Source of the DNA: CAVSJA01 sp963728145
GTDB taxonomy: Bacteria > Bacteroidota > Bacteroidia > Chitinophagales > Chitinophagaceae
DNA: 64,000 nucleotides
Assembly: GCA_963728145.1 (NCBI GenBank)
Contig: CAVSJA010000005.1
Span: 66,602 to 130,601, forward strand
Direction: 5' to 3'
Under the pieces are notes generated by a model, which saw only the letters and a program-made list of their open reading frames with translations, searched no databases and was not told where the DNA came from. The translations under genes were made by a program, and so were the position numbers. Positions 42,810 through 51,525 of the stretch are shown here, one piece after another; the stretch's first letter is position 1, and each line of letters begins with the position of its first letter.

Positions 42810-44324
42810 TTACTTGCTCAAATTAATCGTCGAATCCCTTAACAACGGAAGTTGTTGATTCAAGTTCGCATTCAAAACCACTCTAAACCCATTCACTGAG
42901 GTAATTGAATCATACAATTGGCTATAATTCTGGTTGGAAAAATAAAATGCGGACAGGTTCTCAAATTCAAGGTTCTTTTTCGCTGGTTCATAATTTCGAT
43001 AGCCATGATCTCCATGCATTATTATCACAAATGGACGTTTCGAATTATTGAATATTGAATCAACCAGTGGTTTGATGATGAATTTATTTGTATAGACCAA
43101 TTGCTGGAGATAATCTTTCTTATTTACCATTGTTCTTGCTGTGTAATGGTCCTCGAGTTTTTTTCCTGTACTATCGTAATAAAAAGTTTCATGTGGAAGA
43201 ATGAAATGTGCATAGGTGAATCGTGGTATCTGTGGCGAACTAAAGGATGCTTTTAATACTCCATAATATGTTTCCCTGATCCTTTGCAATCCAGCATTTA
43301 CTTTTTCTTTTTCTTTCGATGTTAGCTCAACTCCTGGTTGCAGAAAACTGAAATGATAACCAATATCCCGCCTAAGCTTATTAATAAATGTTTGTCCAAA
43401 GACGGAACGATAGTTCAATTCCTCGAGAAATGGCGTGATCCGTGAAGGAGCATCCTTTAAATCGAAAATGGAGTAATTGTTCAACTCGTATCCCTGATTT
43501 TTTAACCAATGCGTCAAAAAGTTGTGATAAACCGTATAACCAGACTGAAAAAACTCCTTTGTATGAAAGGCATCTGTGTTATCCAATCGATTCAGGTAAT
43601 CCATATTCAAGATAGAAGCAATCGACATATGAGTGAAATTGTAATTGCTCCTGGAGTCCGGGACAACATAAAACTTCTTTTCCTTCAGGTAGTTAATAAT
43701 TTCCTCGTTCGGATAATTGAATTCCCTGTTTAAGGTTTTTGAATTGCTATATCCATCAAGCAAGATGAAGAATATATCCGGCCTTAGGCAGGTATCGCAG
43801 GTAACGGGCTGCCTTAAGTTGATTTTATCAGGTGGGTCAGCCTGGAAATGAGCACCCTGAGCGTGAGTAAGACCATTGTAAGTAAGTTGTATTAGCCCGG
43901 CTATCAAAAGTAGAATGAAAAATAGATTCCCCAAATAATACAAGCGGCTGAATTTTCCTTTTTGCCTGAATACATAAATGAGATAAATGATGGTAATTAT
44001 AAAAATTACTGGCAACAGGACTGAATAAGAAGAAAGGACATTCAATGCAGGCATCTCTTTTAGCCATTGATGCGCTAAATGAAAAAAATAGAAGATCAAC
44101 AACAAATAAAACATTATTGCTCCTGCTCTCGTTTTGGATCTTATTATCCAGGCAAGCAGGAAATAAACTGCAATGGGAACAAAGAAATAAATCAGCAGAT
44201 CCACCCAAAGCAATTTCCAATTCAGCAATCCATAGTAATGATTCGCCGTATTCAAATAAAAAACCAATGGAAGACTGATCAAAAAAAGAGGGTATTTCCT
44301 TAATATTTGATTGATTCGCTGCAT
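42810..44324 (-). CDS. Sulfatase-like membrane protein C (alkaline phosphatase superfamily)
   Basis: The 504-residue protein has about five N-terminal membrane helices (about 10-170) and a periplasmic alkaline-phosphatase-superfamily domain like LtaS/phosphoglycerol transferases. It has CDTCLRPDIFFILLDGYS (about 178-196), NYNFTHMSIASILNM (about 240), a metal-type HFILPHETF (about 355), and IIMHGDHGYR (about 430). It is the third of three paralogues in a row and probably transfers or removes phospho-groups on a cell-surface polymer. The conserved CxxC before the first metal-site strand is unusual. Ends before a hairpin. Substrate unknown. Confidence 0.85.
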   Translation of the reverse strand: MQRINQILRKYPLFLISLPLVFYLNTANHYYGLLNWKLLWVDLLIYFFVPIAVYFLLAWIIRSKTRAGAIMFYLLLIFYFFHLAHQWLKEMPALNVLSSYSVLLPVIFIITIIYLIYVFRQKGKFSRLYYLGNLFFILLLIAGLIQLTYNGLTHAQGAHFQADPPDKINLRQPVTCDTCLRPDIFFILLDGYSNSKTLNREFNYPNEEIINYLKEKKFYVVPDSRSNYNFTHMSIASILNMDYLNRLDNTDAFHTKEFFQSGYTVYHNFLTHWLKNQGYELNNYSIFDLKDAPSRITPFLEELNYRSVFGQTFINKLRRDIGYHFSFLQPGVELTSKEKEKVNAGLQRIRETYYGVLKASFSSPQIPRFTYAHFILPHETFYYDSTGKKLEDHYTARTMVNKKDYLQQLVYTNKFIIKPLVDSIFNNSKRPFVIIMHGDHGYRNYEPAKKNLEFENLSAFYFSNQNYSQLYDSITSVNGFRVVLNANLNQQLPLLRDSTINLSK

Positions 44325-44348
44325 CGGGGTCGCTAAAATACTAATGCT

Positions 44349-45830
44349 TTATTTATAATGAAGAAAATAAAAATGATCTTCGAGATAAGGATATTCTTTG
44401 CTGAACCAGTTGTTCAACAATTGCCGAAATGTCTGAACATTCGTCAATGAATCATGCAGGTTCCTATAATTTCCCGATGAAAAGTAGATGGCGTTCAGGT
44501 TGGGAAACTCCTTATCATTTTTTTTTGCATCAAAGAATCGATAACCATGATCACCCTGGATGATAAGCGCAAGCGGTCTTTTACGGTTTGCAAAAATGGA
44601 ATCAATCAATCGCAACATGACCTTATTTGTGTATTTTATTTGCTGTATATAGGCTTTCTTATCCGCTTCGGGTTCCATAATTCCAATGGGCTCTATTTTG
44701 TTTCCGGTTGAATCGAAAGTATACGGACTATGCGGAAGAAATAAATGCCCATACACAAATTTTGGTTTAGCTACTGGTTCGGCTGATGATTTGAGTATAT
44801 GCTGAATTGTGATACTGTCGTGGCGATCTCTATTTATAGCGTATGTTTTCAATTTATTTGAAGGGCCAGGTCTCATCCAGGATGGGAATTGCCAGCCAAT
44901 ATCCTTATCCAGCTTCTTATAAAGATTATGTTGTTCGAAAAGCTGAATTGTTCCCCAGATATCGAAACCAGGAATTGTGGAGGGATTCTTTCTCATATCG
45001 AATATGGAATGATTCTGGATATCATAACCTTCTTTTTCGAGAATTTGAATCAAAGCATTATCGTAGACCTTTTTAACGGCAGGAAGATAATGGCGTAAAC
45101 GGTAAAGCCTCGTTGTATCTGCGTCGGGGAGATAGTCCATATTAAAACTACTTCCAATGGAAAAGGGAGTGAGATTGTAATTGCTCCTGGAGCCCGAAAT
45201 AATTTGAAAGCTTTTTTGCTTGAGGATGGTATCAAACCTACTATTATCATAATGGAGCTCTTCGTTCAAAAGCCCGGTTGAGGTATAGGAATCAAAGACG
45301 AGATAGAAAATATCAGGCTTTTCACAATTGGAACAGGGTTGATAGGAAGTTGCGATAGGGAAATCCCGGTTTCGATCCCTGACAAGAATTCTATAAAGTA
45401 GAAGCGACAGGTCTATGAGGATGATAAGAATTAAAAGCGTATTGATGTATAAGAAGAATCTTCCAAAATTGGATTTAGTTCTGAACAATATAATTGCACA
45501 AATAATAACTAATATCGCAGTAATTGAAAGTAGAAATTTATAGCTCCTAAAAAATCCTGAACCAATCCCCTGCATTAACCAATCCTTTGTTTCTCCCAAA
45601 AAATAGAATGGCAGCAGAATGACAAGCGACAAAACTGCCGCTTTTCGAATGGATCGGGTAAATAAATAGAAAATTCCAGTTAATACAATAGGCAGAATGA
45701 AAAGGATCAGTATTTCTGAGTAAACAACATTGAATTCAATCAGTGGATGAAATTCTTTCCAGATATGCAATACCAGGAATAGTGGAAGCAGGAAAAGGAA
45801 AAATGGATATTTCTTTAGACCGTTTTTCAT
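44349..45830 (-). CDS. Sulfatase-like membrane protein B (alkaline phosphatase superfamily)
   Basis: The 493-residue protein has the same plan as its neighbours: five membrane helices (about 8-155), then a periplasmic domain with CSNCEKPDIFYLVFDSYT, SRSNYNLTPFSIGSS, a HLFLPHSPY metal-type segment and IIQGDHGYRFF. ATG 45830 (MKNGLKKYPF) aligns with the starts of the two paralogues; an in-frame ATG at 45875 overlaps the upstream gene. The gap to the next gene is 24 bp. Same role is expected as for the paralogues, on a surface phospho- or sulfo-polymer. Confidence 0.85.
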   Translation of the reverse strand: MKNGLKKYPFFLFLLPLFLVLHIWKEFHPLIEFNVVYSEILILFILPIVLTGIFYLFTRSIRKAAVLSLVILLPFYFLGETKDWLMQGIGSGFFRSYKFLLSITAILVIICAIILFRTKSNFGRFFLYINTLLILIILIDLSLLLYRILVRDRNRDFPIATSYQPCSNCEKPDIFYLVFDSYTSTGLLNEELHYDNSRFDTILKQKSFQIISGSRSNYNLTPFSIGSSFNMDYLPDADTTRLYRLRHYLPAVKKVYDNALIQILEKEGYDIQNHSIFDMRKNPSTIPGFDIWGTIQLFEQHNLYKKLDKDIGWQFPSWMRPGPSNKLKTYAINRDRHDSITIQHILKSSAEPVAKPKFVYGHLFLPHSPYTFDSTGNKIEPIGIMEPEADKKAYIQQIKYTNKVMLRLIDSIFANRKRPLALIIQGDHGYRFFDAKKNDKEFPNLNAIYFSSGNYRNLHDSLTNVQTFRQLLNNWFSKEYPYLEDHFYFLHYK

Positions 45831-45855
45831 TTTTGTTCCTGTTTTCCTTGCCTGC

Positions 45856-47352
45856 TCAGGGGCCTTTCCGATCAACCAGCAAAATGCTCGAGTCTTTTAG
45901 CAAAGGAAATTTCTGATTAAAGGCTTTATTTAAAATGACTCTGAATTGATTCACATTTGTCATACTGTCGTAAAGCAGCCGGTAATCCTTATCCGGGAAA
46001 TAGATGGCATTCATGTTCTGGAAAAAGAAATGTGGAAATGGGTCCTTTGTAGGAACGCGAAATCCATGGTCGCTGAGAATAACAATGATGCTTTTTGGAT
46101 CATTGGTTTGAATTGTATCCACTAATTTCAGTATCTCACCATTTGTATAAGTGACGTATTCCAGGTAAGAGGAGGGAGGAATGAGCTTTGATTCATGATA
46201 AACCAGCTCATTGTCCTTCAAATTTCCTACGCTATCATAAAAGAAGGGAGGATGGGGCATGTAAAAATGCGCGTAAACAAATTTGGGTTTCGTCGACTGC
46301 TCTCTTGTTTTTTCCTTTACCTGTTCAAGAAAACGATTATTGTTTTCGCGATGTTTGAGAAAATGATTCTTTGTAAAAAGATTGAAAGGGAATTTCGTAA
46401 TCAGTAGCCAACCCATATCCTTATTCATTCTTGCAAATAGAGTCCGGTCGGTGATCAATTTTGTTTTTAGAGGAAGAAAGGATTGCTCAACACTTGCCGG
46501 ATGTCCCGCGAGATCAAACATCGAATAATTGACAATATCATAGCCATGAGCATCCAGGAAAGTAATTACCTGGTTGTCGCGGATGAGAATATTGCAATTT
46601 GCGTAGTCATCAGCTGTTACGGACTTGATATTTTTGATTCCCTCGATGAATGACATATTCAGCGTGGCCGACATGGAAAAGGCCGTGAAATTGTAATTCG
46701 ACTGACTCCTGCTTTGTACACTAAAACCTTTTCGCTTTAATGAATCATCCAGTTTGTTTTCATAATTCCATTTTTCCTTCAGGGAAATCGAACTGCTATA
46801 TTCATCAAACAGCAAAAAATAGATATTTGGCTTGGCACAGGTATCGCAAATCGTGTATTCACTTTTTTTGGCGAAACTATAGACCGATAATTTTTGATAA
46901 CTGGGATTATTGGATTTCCAGATGAGGCCCCCAATATCGACAAAAATGTAAATGATAAAAAGCACGTTGACGAAAAGGTTGAACTTTAAGAACTTCCCCT
47001 TTCTTCTTTTCAAAATGATATACAAAACGATAAGCAACACAACCGACAGGCCCAGCATGAAACTGTATTTGCTGAAAAACTTTGGGGCGTTTCCCTTTAA
47101 AAATTCATGTATGGCCCCAAAAAAGAAAAAGAAAGACATCCATGCACCGGTGATAAATGCGGCTTTATTGATGTCTTTAAATATTATATAGGAGAAAAGT
47201 CCGATTCCCAAAGTCATTCCGCAGTAGGTGAGCATCAGCACCAGTACATCTTCAAGACTAATAAACCCAAAATTCTCCATATAGCCGTGAAGCACGAAAA
47301 ATACAGGCAAAAGGAATAAATAGAAGGGATATTTTTTGAGTCTGGCGATCAT
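45856..47352 (-). CDS. Sulfatase-like membrane protein A (alkaline phosphatase superfamily)
   Basis: The 498-residue protein has five N-terminal membrane helices and a periplasmic domain with CDTCAKPNIYFLLFDEYS, QSNYNFTAFSMSATLNM, a HFYMPHPPFFYD segment and VILSDHGFRVP. The order of motifs is the LtaS/sulfatase order. It starts with ATGA overlapping the methyltransferase stop, so the two are translationally coupled. Compared with B and C, the last metal motif has SDHGF instead of GDHGY, and a Glu replaces Gly/Ser in the DxYS motif, so the paralogues may differ in substrate. Confidence 0.85.
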   Translation of the reverse strand: MIARLKKYPFYLFLLPVFFVLHGYMENFGFISLEDVLVLMLTYCGMTLGIGLFSYIIFKDINKAAFITGAWMSFFFFFGAIHEFLKGNAPKFFSKYSFMLGLSVVLLIVLYIILKRRKGKFLKFNLFVNVLFIIYIFVDIGGLIWKSNNPSYQKLSVYSFAKKSEYTICDTCAKPNIYFLLFDEYSSSISLKEKWNYENKLDDSLKRKGFSVQSRSQSNYNFTAFSMSATLNMSFIEGIKNIKSVTADDYANCNILIRDNQVITFLDAHGYDIVNYSMFDLAGHPASVEQSFLPLKTKLITDRTLFARMNKDMGWLLITKFPFNLFTKNHFLKHRENNNRFLEQVKEKTREQSTKPKFVYAHFYMPHPPFFYDSVGNLKDNELVYHESKLIPPSSYLEYVTYTNGEILKLVDTIQTNDPKSIIVILSDHGFRVPTKDPFPHFFFQNMNAIYFPDKDYRLLYDSMTNVNQFRVILNKAFNQKFPLLKDSSILLVDRKGP

Positions 47353-48713
47353 TGATTTCTTCTTTTCATGCGGTACAAGCGACGGCTGGTTCCCGGTATG
47401 GTTGCGCTTTTAACAATTTCGAAATATAGAGAAAATTCCTTCTCGAAATTATCAGCAGTATAGTTGTTGAAGATGTCTTCCCTTTCCTTAAGTAGTTGCT
47501 GAACCTTCGGATCCTCTTTAGGAACAAATTCAATGATCAGTTCAGGAGCTATCCTGTTAAAATAATCTGCAAGTATGCCCAATGGGATGTTTTTTCCGAT
47601 TGCAAGATGATGGATCAATGCCAGTGCGGCAACGGCATCAACTGAAATCCGCTCATGAAATGTTGACCTTTCCTTATTGAAAAATCCTCCTGGCTGAGAT
47701 GGATTCGAAAGATCAAGCACTAATGGAAGAATCTTTCTATTCTTTTCTTCGTACAGCGTTTGAATGCAGCGATCATCGTAATCAGCCGAGATCACGATTG
47801 CAGCGGTTTCGGCGAGTATGCGTGAAAAATAACCGTCGTTGGCACCAAGGTCAAGGGTTTTCTTCCCTTTCCAATCGGCGATATATTCCCTGAAAATGTT
47901 TTCCTTGGCTTTTAAATAATCTTTTCCCAGTATAGTTTCTTCATAATAATTACTCCAGGTAGTCTTTCTTGAAGATGGAGGTTTCAGGCCTTTGATGGTT
48001 GTTTCTAAATGTTGCAAGAGGTTCAGCATTTTTTTCTTGTCAAAGTTTGTATCGCCTTTCTTCCCGTTCTTGTTCTTTCCAACAACAGTTTGCAAGTACA
48101 CATGCAGCCATGCCGCAAGATTAAACCTTGTGCTGGATGGAAGCAATGCAGCTGTTTCATTCGCGGGTATTCCATCGGGCCAGGCACTGAAGGTTTGATG
48201 AATGAGTAGCTTGTTATATTTTTCGAGAAAGAGCGGAAATAAGAAAGTTTCACAAAACTGCCGGTAGGCAATCCAGGGTTTGGAAGCATCATAACGCGTA
48301 AATGACAACGTATCGATGAATACCGGTTTTCCCTCTATGAATTGAATATTATACGGCGTTGCATCTTTAAGGATCATGCCTTTTTCAATAGATGATCTTG
48401 TAATAGCAAGCGTAAGCAATGCAGCATCTTTCAATTGACCAAAGCTCCACTCATAGGGATAGCTGATGAATTCAATCTTTTGGGGAAGCAGGGTCTTGTA
48501 CCAGTCGGGCGTTCCGGTGAGATTTTCCTTAATTTCAGAATGAGGGATTAATTGTTTCTTGTTGACAAGTTCCTGGTAAAGACCTGAATTCATCAACAAA
48601 TCAAAATCAGCAGCGTAAAACTTATTAACCTGCCGGTAGACCTGACCATTCATTAACCAGACAAAACCGGCGGGATCTCGATAAGAAGCGGGATGACGCG
48701 TATAGTTAGTCAT
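47349..48713 (-). CDS. NoeA-like protein: kinase-like N-terminus plus SAM methyltransferase
   Basis: The 454-residue protein resembles nodulation protein NoeA homologues. The N-terminal part (about 1-270) has YRDPAGFVW (about 11-19), LLPQKIEFISYPYEWSFGQLKDAALLT (about 74-101), KDATPYNIQFIEGKPVFIDTLSF (about 116-138) resembling the catalytic and metal loops of aminoglycoside/choline kinase folds. The C-terminal domain is a class I methyltransferase with TLDLGANDGYFSRIL (about 285-299). NoeA-type proteins modify glycans. Its start overlaps the small membrane ORF by 8 bp and its stop overlaps sulfatase A, so the four are one operon. Confidence 0.85.
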   Translation of the reverse strand: MTNYTRHPASYRDPAGFVWLMNGQVYRQVNKFYAADFDLLMNSGLYQELVNKKQLIPHSEIKENLTGTPDWYKTLLPQKIEFISYPYEWSFGQLKDAALLTLAITRSSIEKGMILKDATPYNIQFIEGKPVFIDTLSFTRYDASKPWIAYRQFCETFLFPLFLEKYNKLLIHQTFSAWPDGIPANETAALLPSSTRFNLAAWLHVYLQTVVGKNKNGKKGDTNFDKKKMLNLLQHLETTIKGLKPPSSRKTTWSNYYEETILGKDYLKAKENIFREYIADWKGKKTLDLGANDGYFSRILAETAAIVISADYDDRCIQTLYEEKNRKILPLVLDLSNPSQPGGFFNKERSTFHERISVDAVAALALIHHLAIGKNIPLGILADYFNRIAPELIIEFVPKEDPKVQQLLKEREDIFNNYTADNFEKEFSLYFEIVKSATIPGTSRRLYRMKRRNQ

Positions 48714-48888
48714 TTACTGTATCGTTCCCGGAACTTTCATCTTTTTTTGTGCGGGTGAAAAAGGCCTTGATCCTCCACCATATATTCTTGAAGTAGAATA
48801 ACGCCCCTAGTATCGCTGCAATGATCACCTGCACCAGGTAACTTCCTGCTCCGGGATCAACGTAAAGAAAGATGGCATTCATTATCAC
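48706..48888 (-). CDS. Small membrane protein
   Basis: A 60-residue protein with one hydrophobic segment (YLVQVIIAAILGALFYF, about 17-33) and a charged C-terminal tail (FFTRTKKDESSGNDTVND). The start is GTG at 48888, overlapping the M42 peptidase stop as GTGA, or ATG at 48882. The stop overlaps the NoeA-like start (ATGACTAA). Such tight overlaps on both sides make it a real gene. It may be an assembly or anchoring partner for the neighbouring surface-modification enzymes. No family recognised. Confidence 0.75.
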   Translation of the reverse strand: MIMNAIFLYVDPGAGSYLVQVIIAAILGALFYFKNIWWRIKAFFTRTKKDESSGNDTVND

Positions 48889-50009
48889 AGGTAGCTCAGA
48901 TTTGTTTTAGGTGTTAAAGTTAACAAAGTCTCGTACATCAACTGTATTGTTTGATCAATATCCTGTTTATGGAGCATTTCCACCGTAGTATGCATATAGC
49001 GCAAAGGAATTGATATCAGAACAGAAGGACAGCCATCATTAGCATAGGCAAAGGAGTCGGTATCGGTTCCCGTGCTGCGGGAAACCGTGCGCATTTGAAC
49101 CGGGATCTTGTTCTTCTTTGCCACATCCTCAACTATTCCGAGTAATTTATTATGAACTGCCGGACCATATGCCAGTGAAGGACCCTTCCCACACGCAATA
49201 TCTCCTTCAATGATCTTATTCACCATTGGGGTATACGTGTCATGCGTAACATCCGTGATGATCGCGATATTTGGTTTGATCCTTCTTGCGATCATTTCCG
49301 CGCCGCGTAAACCGATTTCTTCCTGTACTGCATTCACGACATAAAGACCATAAGGGAGTTTCTTCCTGTTCTCTTTTAATAACCTTGCCACTTCAGCGAT
49401 CATAAATCCACCAATGCGATTATCAAAAGCTCTTCCAACAAAATAATCGTAGGATAATTCATCGTAGCCATCCTGGTAAGTTACTACAGCGCCGATATGA
49501 ACACCTAATTCTTCCAGTTCTTTTTTATTGCGCGCCCCGGTATCAAGAAAGAGGTTATCCACCTTTGGTTGAGGATCTTTTGTATCCGGGCTATTCAAAC
49601 GGGTATGGATAGCCGGCCATCCAAAAACTGCCTTCACAGGTCCTTTCTTGCCGTGAATGATCACTCGTTGACCCGGCGCAATCTGATGATCCACGCCACC
49701 ATTACGTTTTAAATAGATCAATCCTTCTGCCGTGAAATAATTTACGAACCAGCTGATCTCATCCGCATGCGCCTCGATCACTACCTTGAACGGCTCTTTT
49801 GGGTTAATGACGCCCACTGCTGTTCCGTATGGATCGGAAAAACTGGTATCCACAAATGGTTTGAGATAATTCAGCCAAATCTTTTGTCCGCTGCTTTCGA
49901 AACCAACGGGTGAAGGATTGTTGATATAGTTGCGAAGGAATTCGAGTGATTTATTTGTTAAGAGTGACTTAGTTTTTGCTTTAGTCTTAGTCTTAGTGGA
50001 TTTTGCCAT
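48885..50009 (-). CDS. M42 family metallo-aminopeptidase
   Basis: The 374-residue protein is an M42/glutamyl aminopeptidase-type dimetal peptidase forming large oligomers. Metal and catalytic residues lie in EAHADEISW (about 76-84), GRAFDNRIGG (about 187-196), VNAVQEEIGLRGAE (about 218-231), TDVTHDTYTP, and a final His in RYMHTTVEML. The N-terminus is a Lys/Thr-rich tail (residues 2-16), longer than usual. It acts in the cytoplasm on peptides. It is the first gene of the run that continues to the sulfatase paralogues and overlaps the small membrane ORF. Confidence 0.93.
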   Translation of the reverse strand: MAKSTKTKTKAKTKSLLTNKSLEFLRNYINNPSPVGFESSGQKIWLNYLKPFVDTSFSDPYGTAVGVINPKEPFKVVIEAHADEISWFVNYFTAEGLIYLKRNGGVDHQIAPGQRVIIHGKKGPVKAVFGWPAIHTRLNSPDTKDPQPKVDNLFLDTGARNKKELEELGVHIGAVVTYQDGYDELSYDYFVGRAFDNRIGGFMIAEVARLLKENRKKLPYGLYVVNAVQEEIGLRGAEMIARRIKPNIAIITDVTHDTYTPMVNKIIEGDIACGKGPSLAYGPAVHNKLLGIVEDVAKKNKIPVQMRTVSRSTGTDTDSFAYANDGCPSVLISIPLRYMHTTVEMLHKQDIDQTIQLMYETLLTLTPKTNLSYL

Positions 50010-50093
50010 GATATTGTTCGAAAGTTATTTTGAAAGTGTGGATATGTTTCTAATAATCAAAAACCTTTCCTTAAACTTATCAACCGATCAACC

Positions 50094-50149
50094 ATTCACC
50101 ATTCACCATTCACCATTCACCATTCACCATTCACCATTCACCATTCACC
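50094..50149. repeat. F1 single-arm array, eight perfect 7-bp units
   Basis: Eight exact consecutive copies of ATTCACC fill 50094-50149 with no opposite arm. It lies between two minus-strand genes, so the RNA would read GGTGAAT. Confidence 0.95.
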
Positions 50150-50162
50150 CAACCGCGCAAAT

Positions 50163-51014
50163 CTACCAAAAAGAAACCATCAATGTCAATAAAGACGGCA
50201 ACATCATCAATCCATCCAAAACAAAATAATAAAGCCAGTCGGACGTGCTGCGTTTGGAAGTGTTATAAAGACCGAGTACGATTATTCCCGGAACTAGTAG
50301 CAGGATCACGATCAGCCATGAAAAACCGAAAAAATAAAGTGCGGCTGTACTCAAGCCAAAGAGCAATAATGATAAATAGAAAATAAAATCCACGCCTCTC
50401 TCACTGAAATAAGTGATCATGCTGCGGATGCCCTCTTTCCTGTCGAATTCCCTGTCGCGATAATCGAAGATGATACAGATGGCATAAATAAAAAAGAAGC
50501 GGCTGATGCAAAATAAGATTGTATTCCAACCCCATGGAGCTTTCATTATAATAAGCGGAAGAGCCGTAGTAACATACATCCACACAAACGAAAGGAAAAT
50601 TGTTTTTCCGATGGCGATCCTTTTCAGTTGTCTGAAGATTGGCCAGGGGATCTTTGGTGCGGAATACAAAAATGTAAGGACTATGGCAAGCGCGATCCAA
50701 AGCGTATGTTCTCTCAATCTGAAATAAAAAAATGCACTGCCTGCAAGGCCGATAAAATAAAAAATGCCATGGATGTATTTATTTTTTTTCATCCATTGCA
50801 TACGGATCTTTTCTGAACTTGAATAAGGAGTAAACCACCAATGAAAACTATAGCTGCAGAGACTTGCGAAGAAAACAAAGGCAAGATAGTCGGTGTTCCC
50901 CTCCAATTGGAATAGCTGCAGTGTTTGATAGCACATCAATACCGCACAGCAGCCTATGAAGAGGGAAGAGAAAACAAAAAACCTGGCTAATGAATTAAAG
51001 ATTTGCCTTAGCAA
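50163..51014 (-). CDS. UbiA prenyltransferase-like membrane protein
   Basis: The 283-residue protein has eight or nine membrane helices. A loop with FDYRDREFDRKEG (about 180-192) resembles the second Asp-rich motif of UbiA-type prenyltransferases (DxxxD with following R and K); the first Asp motif is weak, since residues near YSAPKIPWP replace NDxxDxxxD. It may transfer a polyprenyl group to an aromatic compound or have lost catalytic function. Stop codon overlaps the edge of the F1 single-arm array; the upstream lipoprotein gene ends 4 bp before its start, so the two are an operon. Confidence 0.8.
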   Translation of the reverse strand: MLRQIFNSLARFFVFSSLFIGCCAVLMCYQTLQLFQLEGNTDYLAFVFFASLCSYSFHWWFTPYSSSEKIRMQWMKKNKYIHGIFYFIGLAGSAFFYFRLREHTLWIALAIVLTFLYSAPKIPWPIFRQLKRIAIGKTIFLSFVWMYVTTALPLIIMKAPWGWNTILFCISRFFFIYAICIIFDYRDREFDRKEGIRSMITYFSERGVDFIFYLSLLLFGLSTAALYFFGFSWLIVILLLVPGIIVLGLYNTSKRSTSDWLYYFVLDGLMMLPSLLTLMVSFW

Positions 51015-51018
51015 TGCA

Positions 51019-51474
51019 TTATCTTATAATAACAATGGGATTGGCGGTTGTAAGCGTATCACTCCAGTTGCCTGCTGCATCTTTTACGGCCATATGAAAT
51101 AAAACGGTATCGTTTTGCGCAGTCAGCGGATCACCCATTAAAGGAACACCGAAGCCGATCTTGCGCGCAAGGCGAATTTCCATTTCACCCTGGATAGCTT
51201 TGGGATATATTGGGAGTTTTATCCTTGAAATCAGGAATTCCTGAAAGGTGCCTTTTTGATTTTCGTTTAGAATTTGTTTTACGAAGTACATCGAGTCGGT
51301 TATATCGCCTTCTTTATCCGTAAATTCAAGTACGATAGAAAGAACATGATCCCTTGTCATTTCGTTAGGGCTAACAGATTTAATAGTAATCTGGGGTTTG
51401 GTGGTATACTTATTTTTGTCGCAGCTGATTAGAGCAAAGAGGGTAAGGAAAATTAATAGGTGGGTTCTTCGCAT
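51019..51474 (-). CDS. Hypothetical lipoprotein
   Basis: The 151-residue product has a signal peptide with lipobox ALISC (Cys18) and a domain of beta strands: PQITIKSVSPNE, VLSIVLEFTDKEGDI, SMYFVKQ, MAVKDAAGNWSDT. It looks like a small Ig-like or cadherin-like fold; I do not recognise a family. It is the upstream partner of the UbiA-like gene (4-bp gap). Confidence 0.75.
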   Translation of the reverse strand: MRRTHLLIFLTLFALISCDKNKYTTKPQITIKSVSPNEMTRDHVLSIVLEFTDKEGDITDSMYFVKQILNENQKGTFQEFLISRIKLPIYPKAIQGEMEIRLARKIGFGVPLMGDPLTAQNDTVLFHMAVKDAAGNWSDTLTTANPIVIIR

Positions 51475-51525
51475 AGTACACTAAAATTTAGACAAAATTA
51501 ACAGCTGAACGCTGAAATTACCGAT

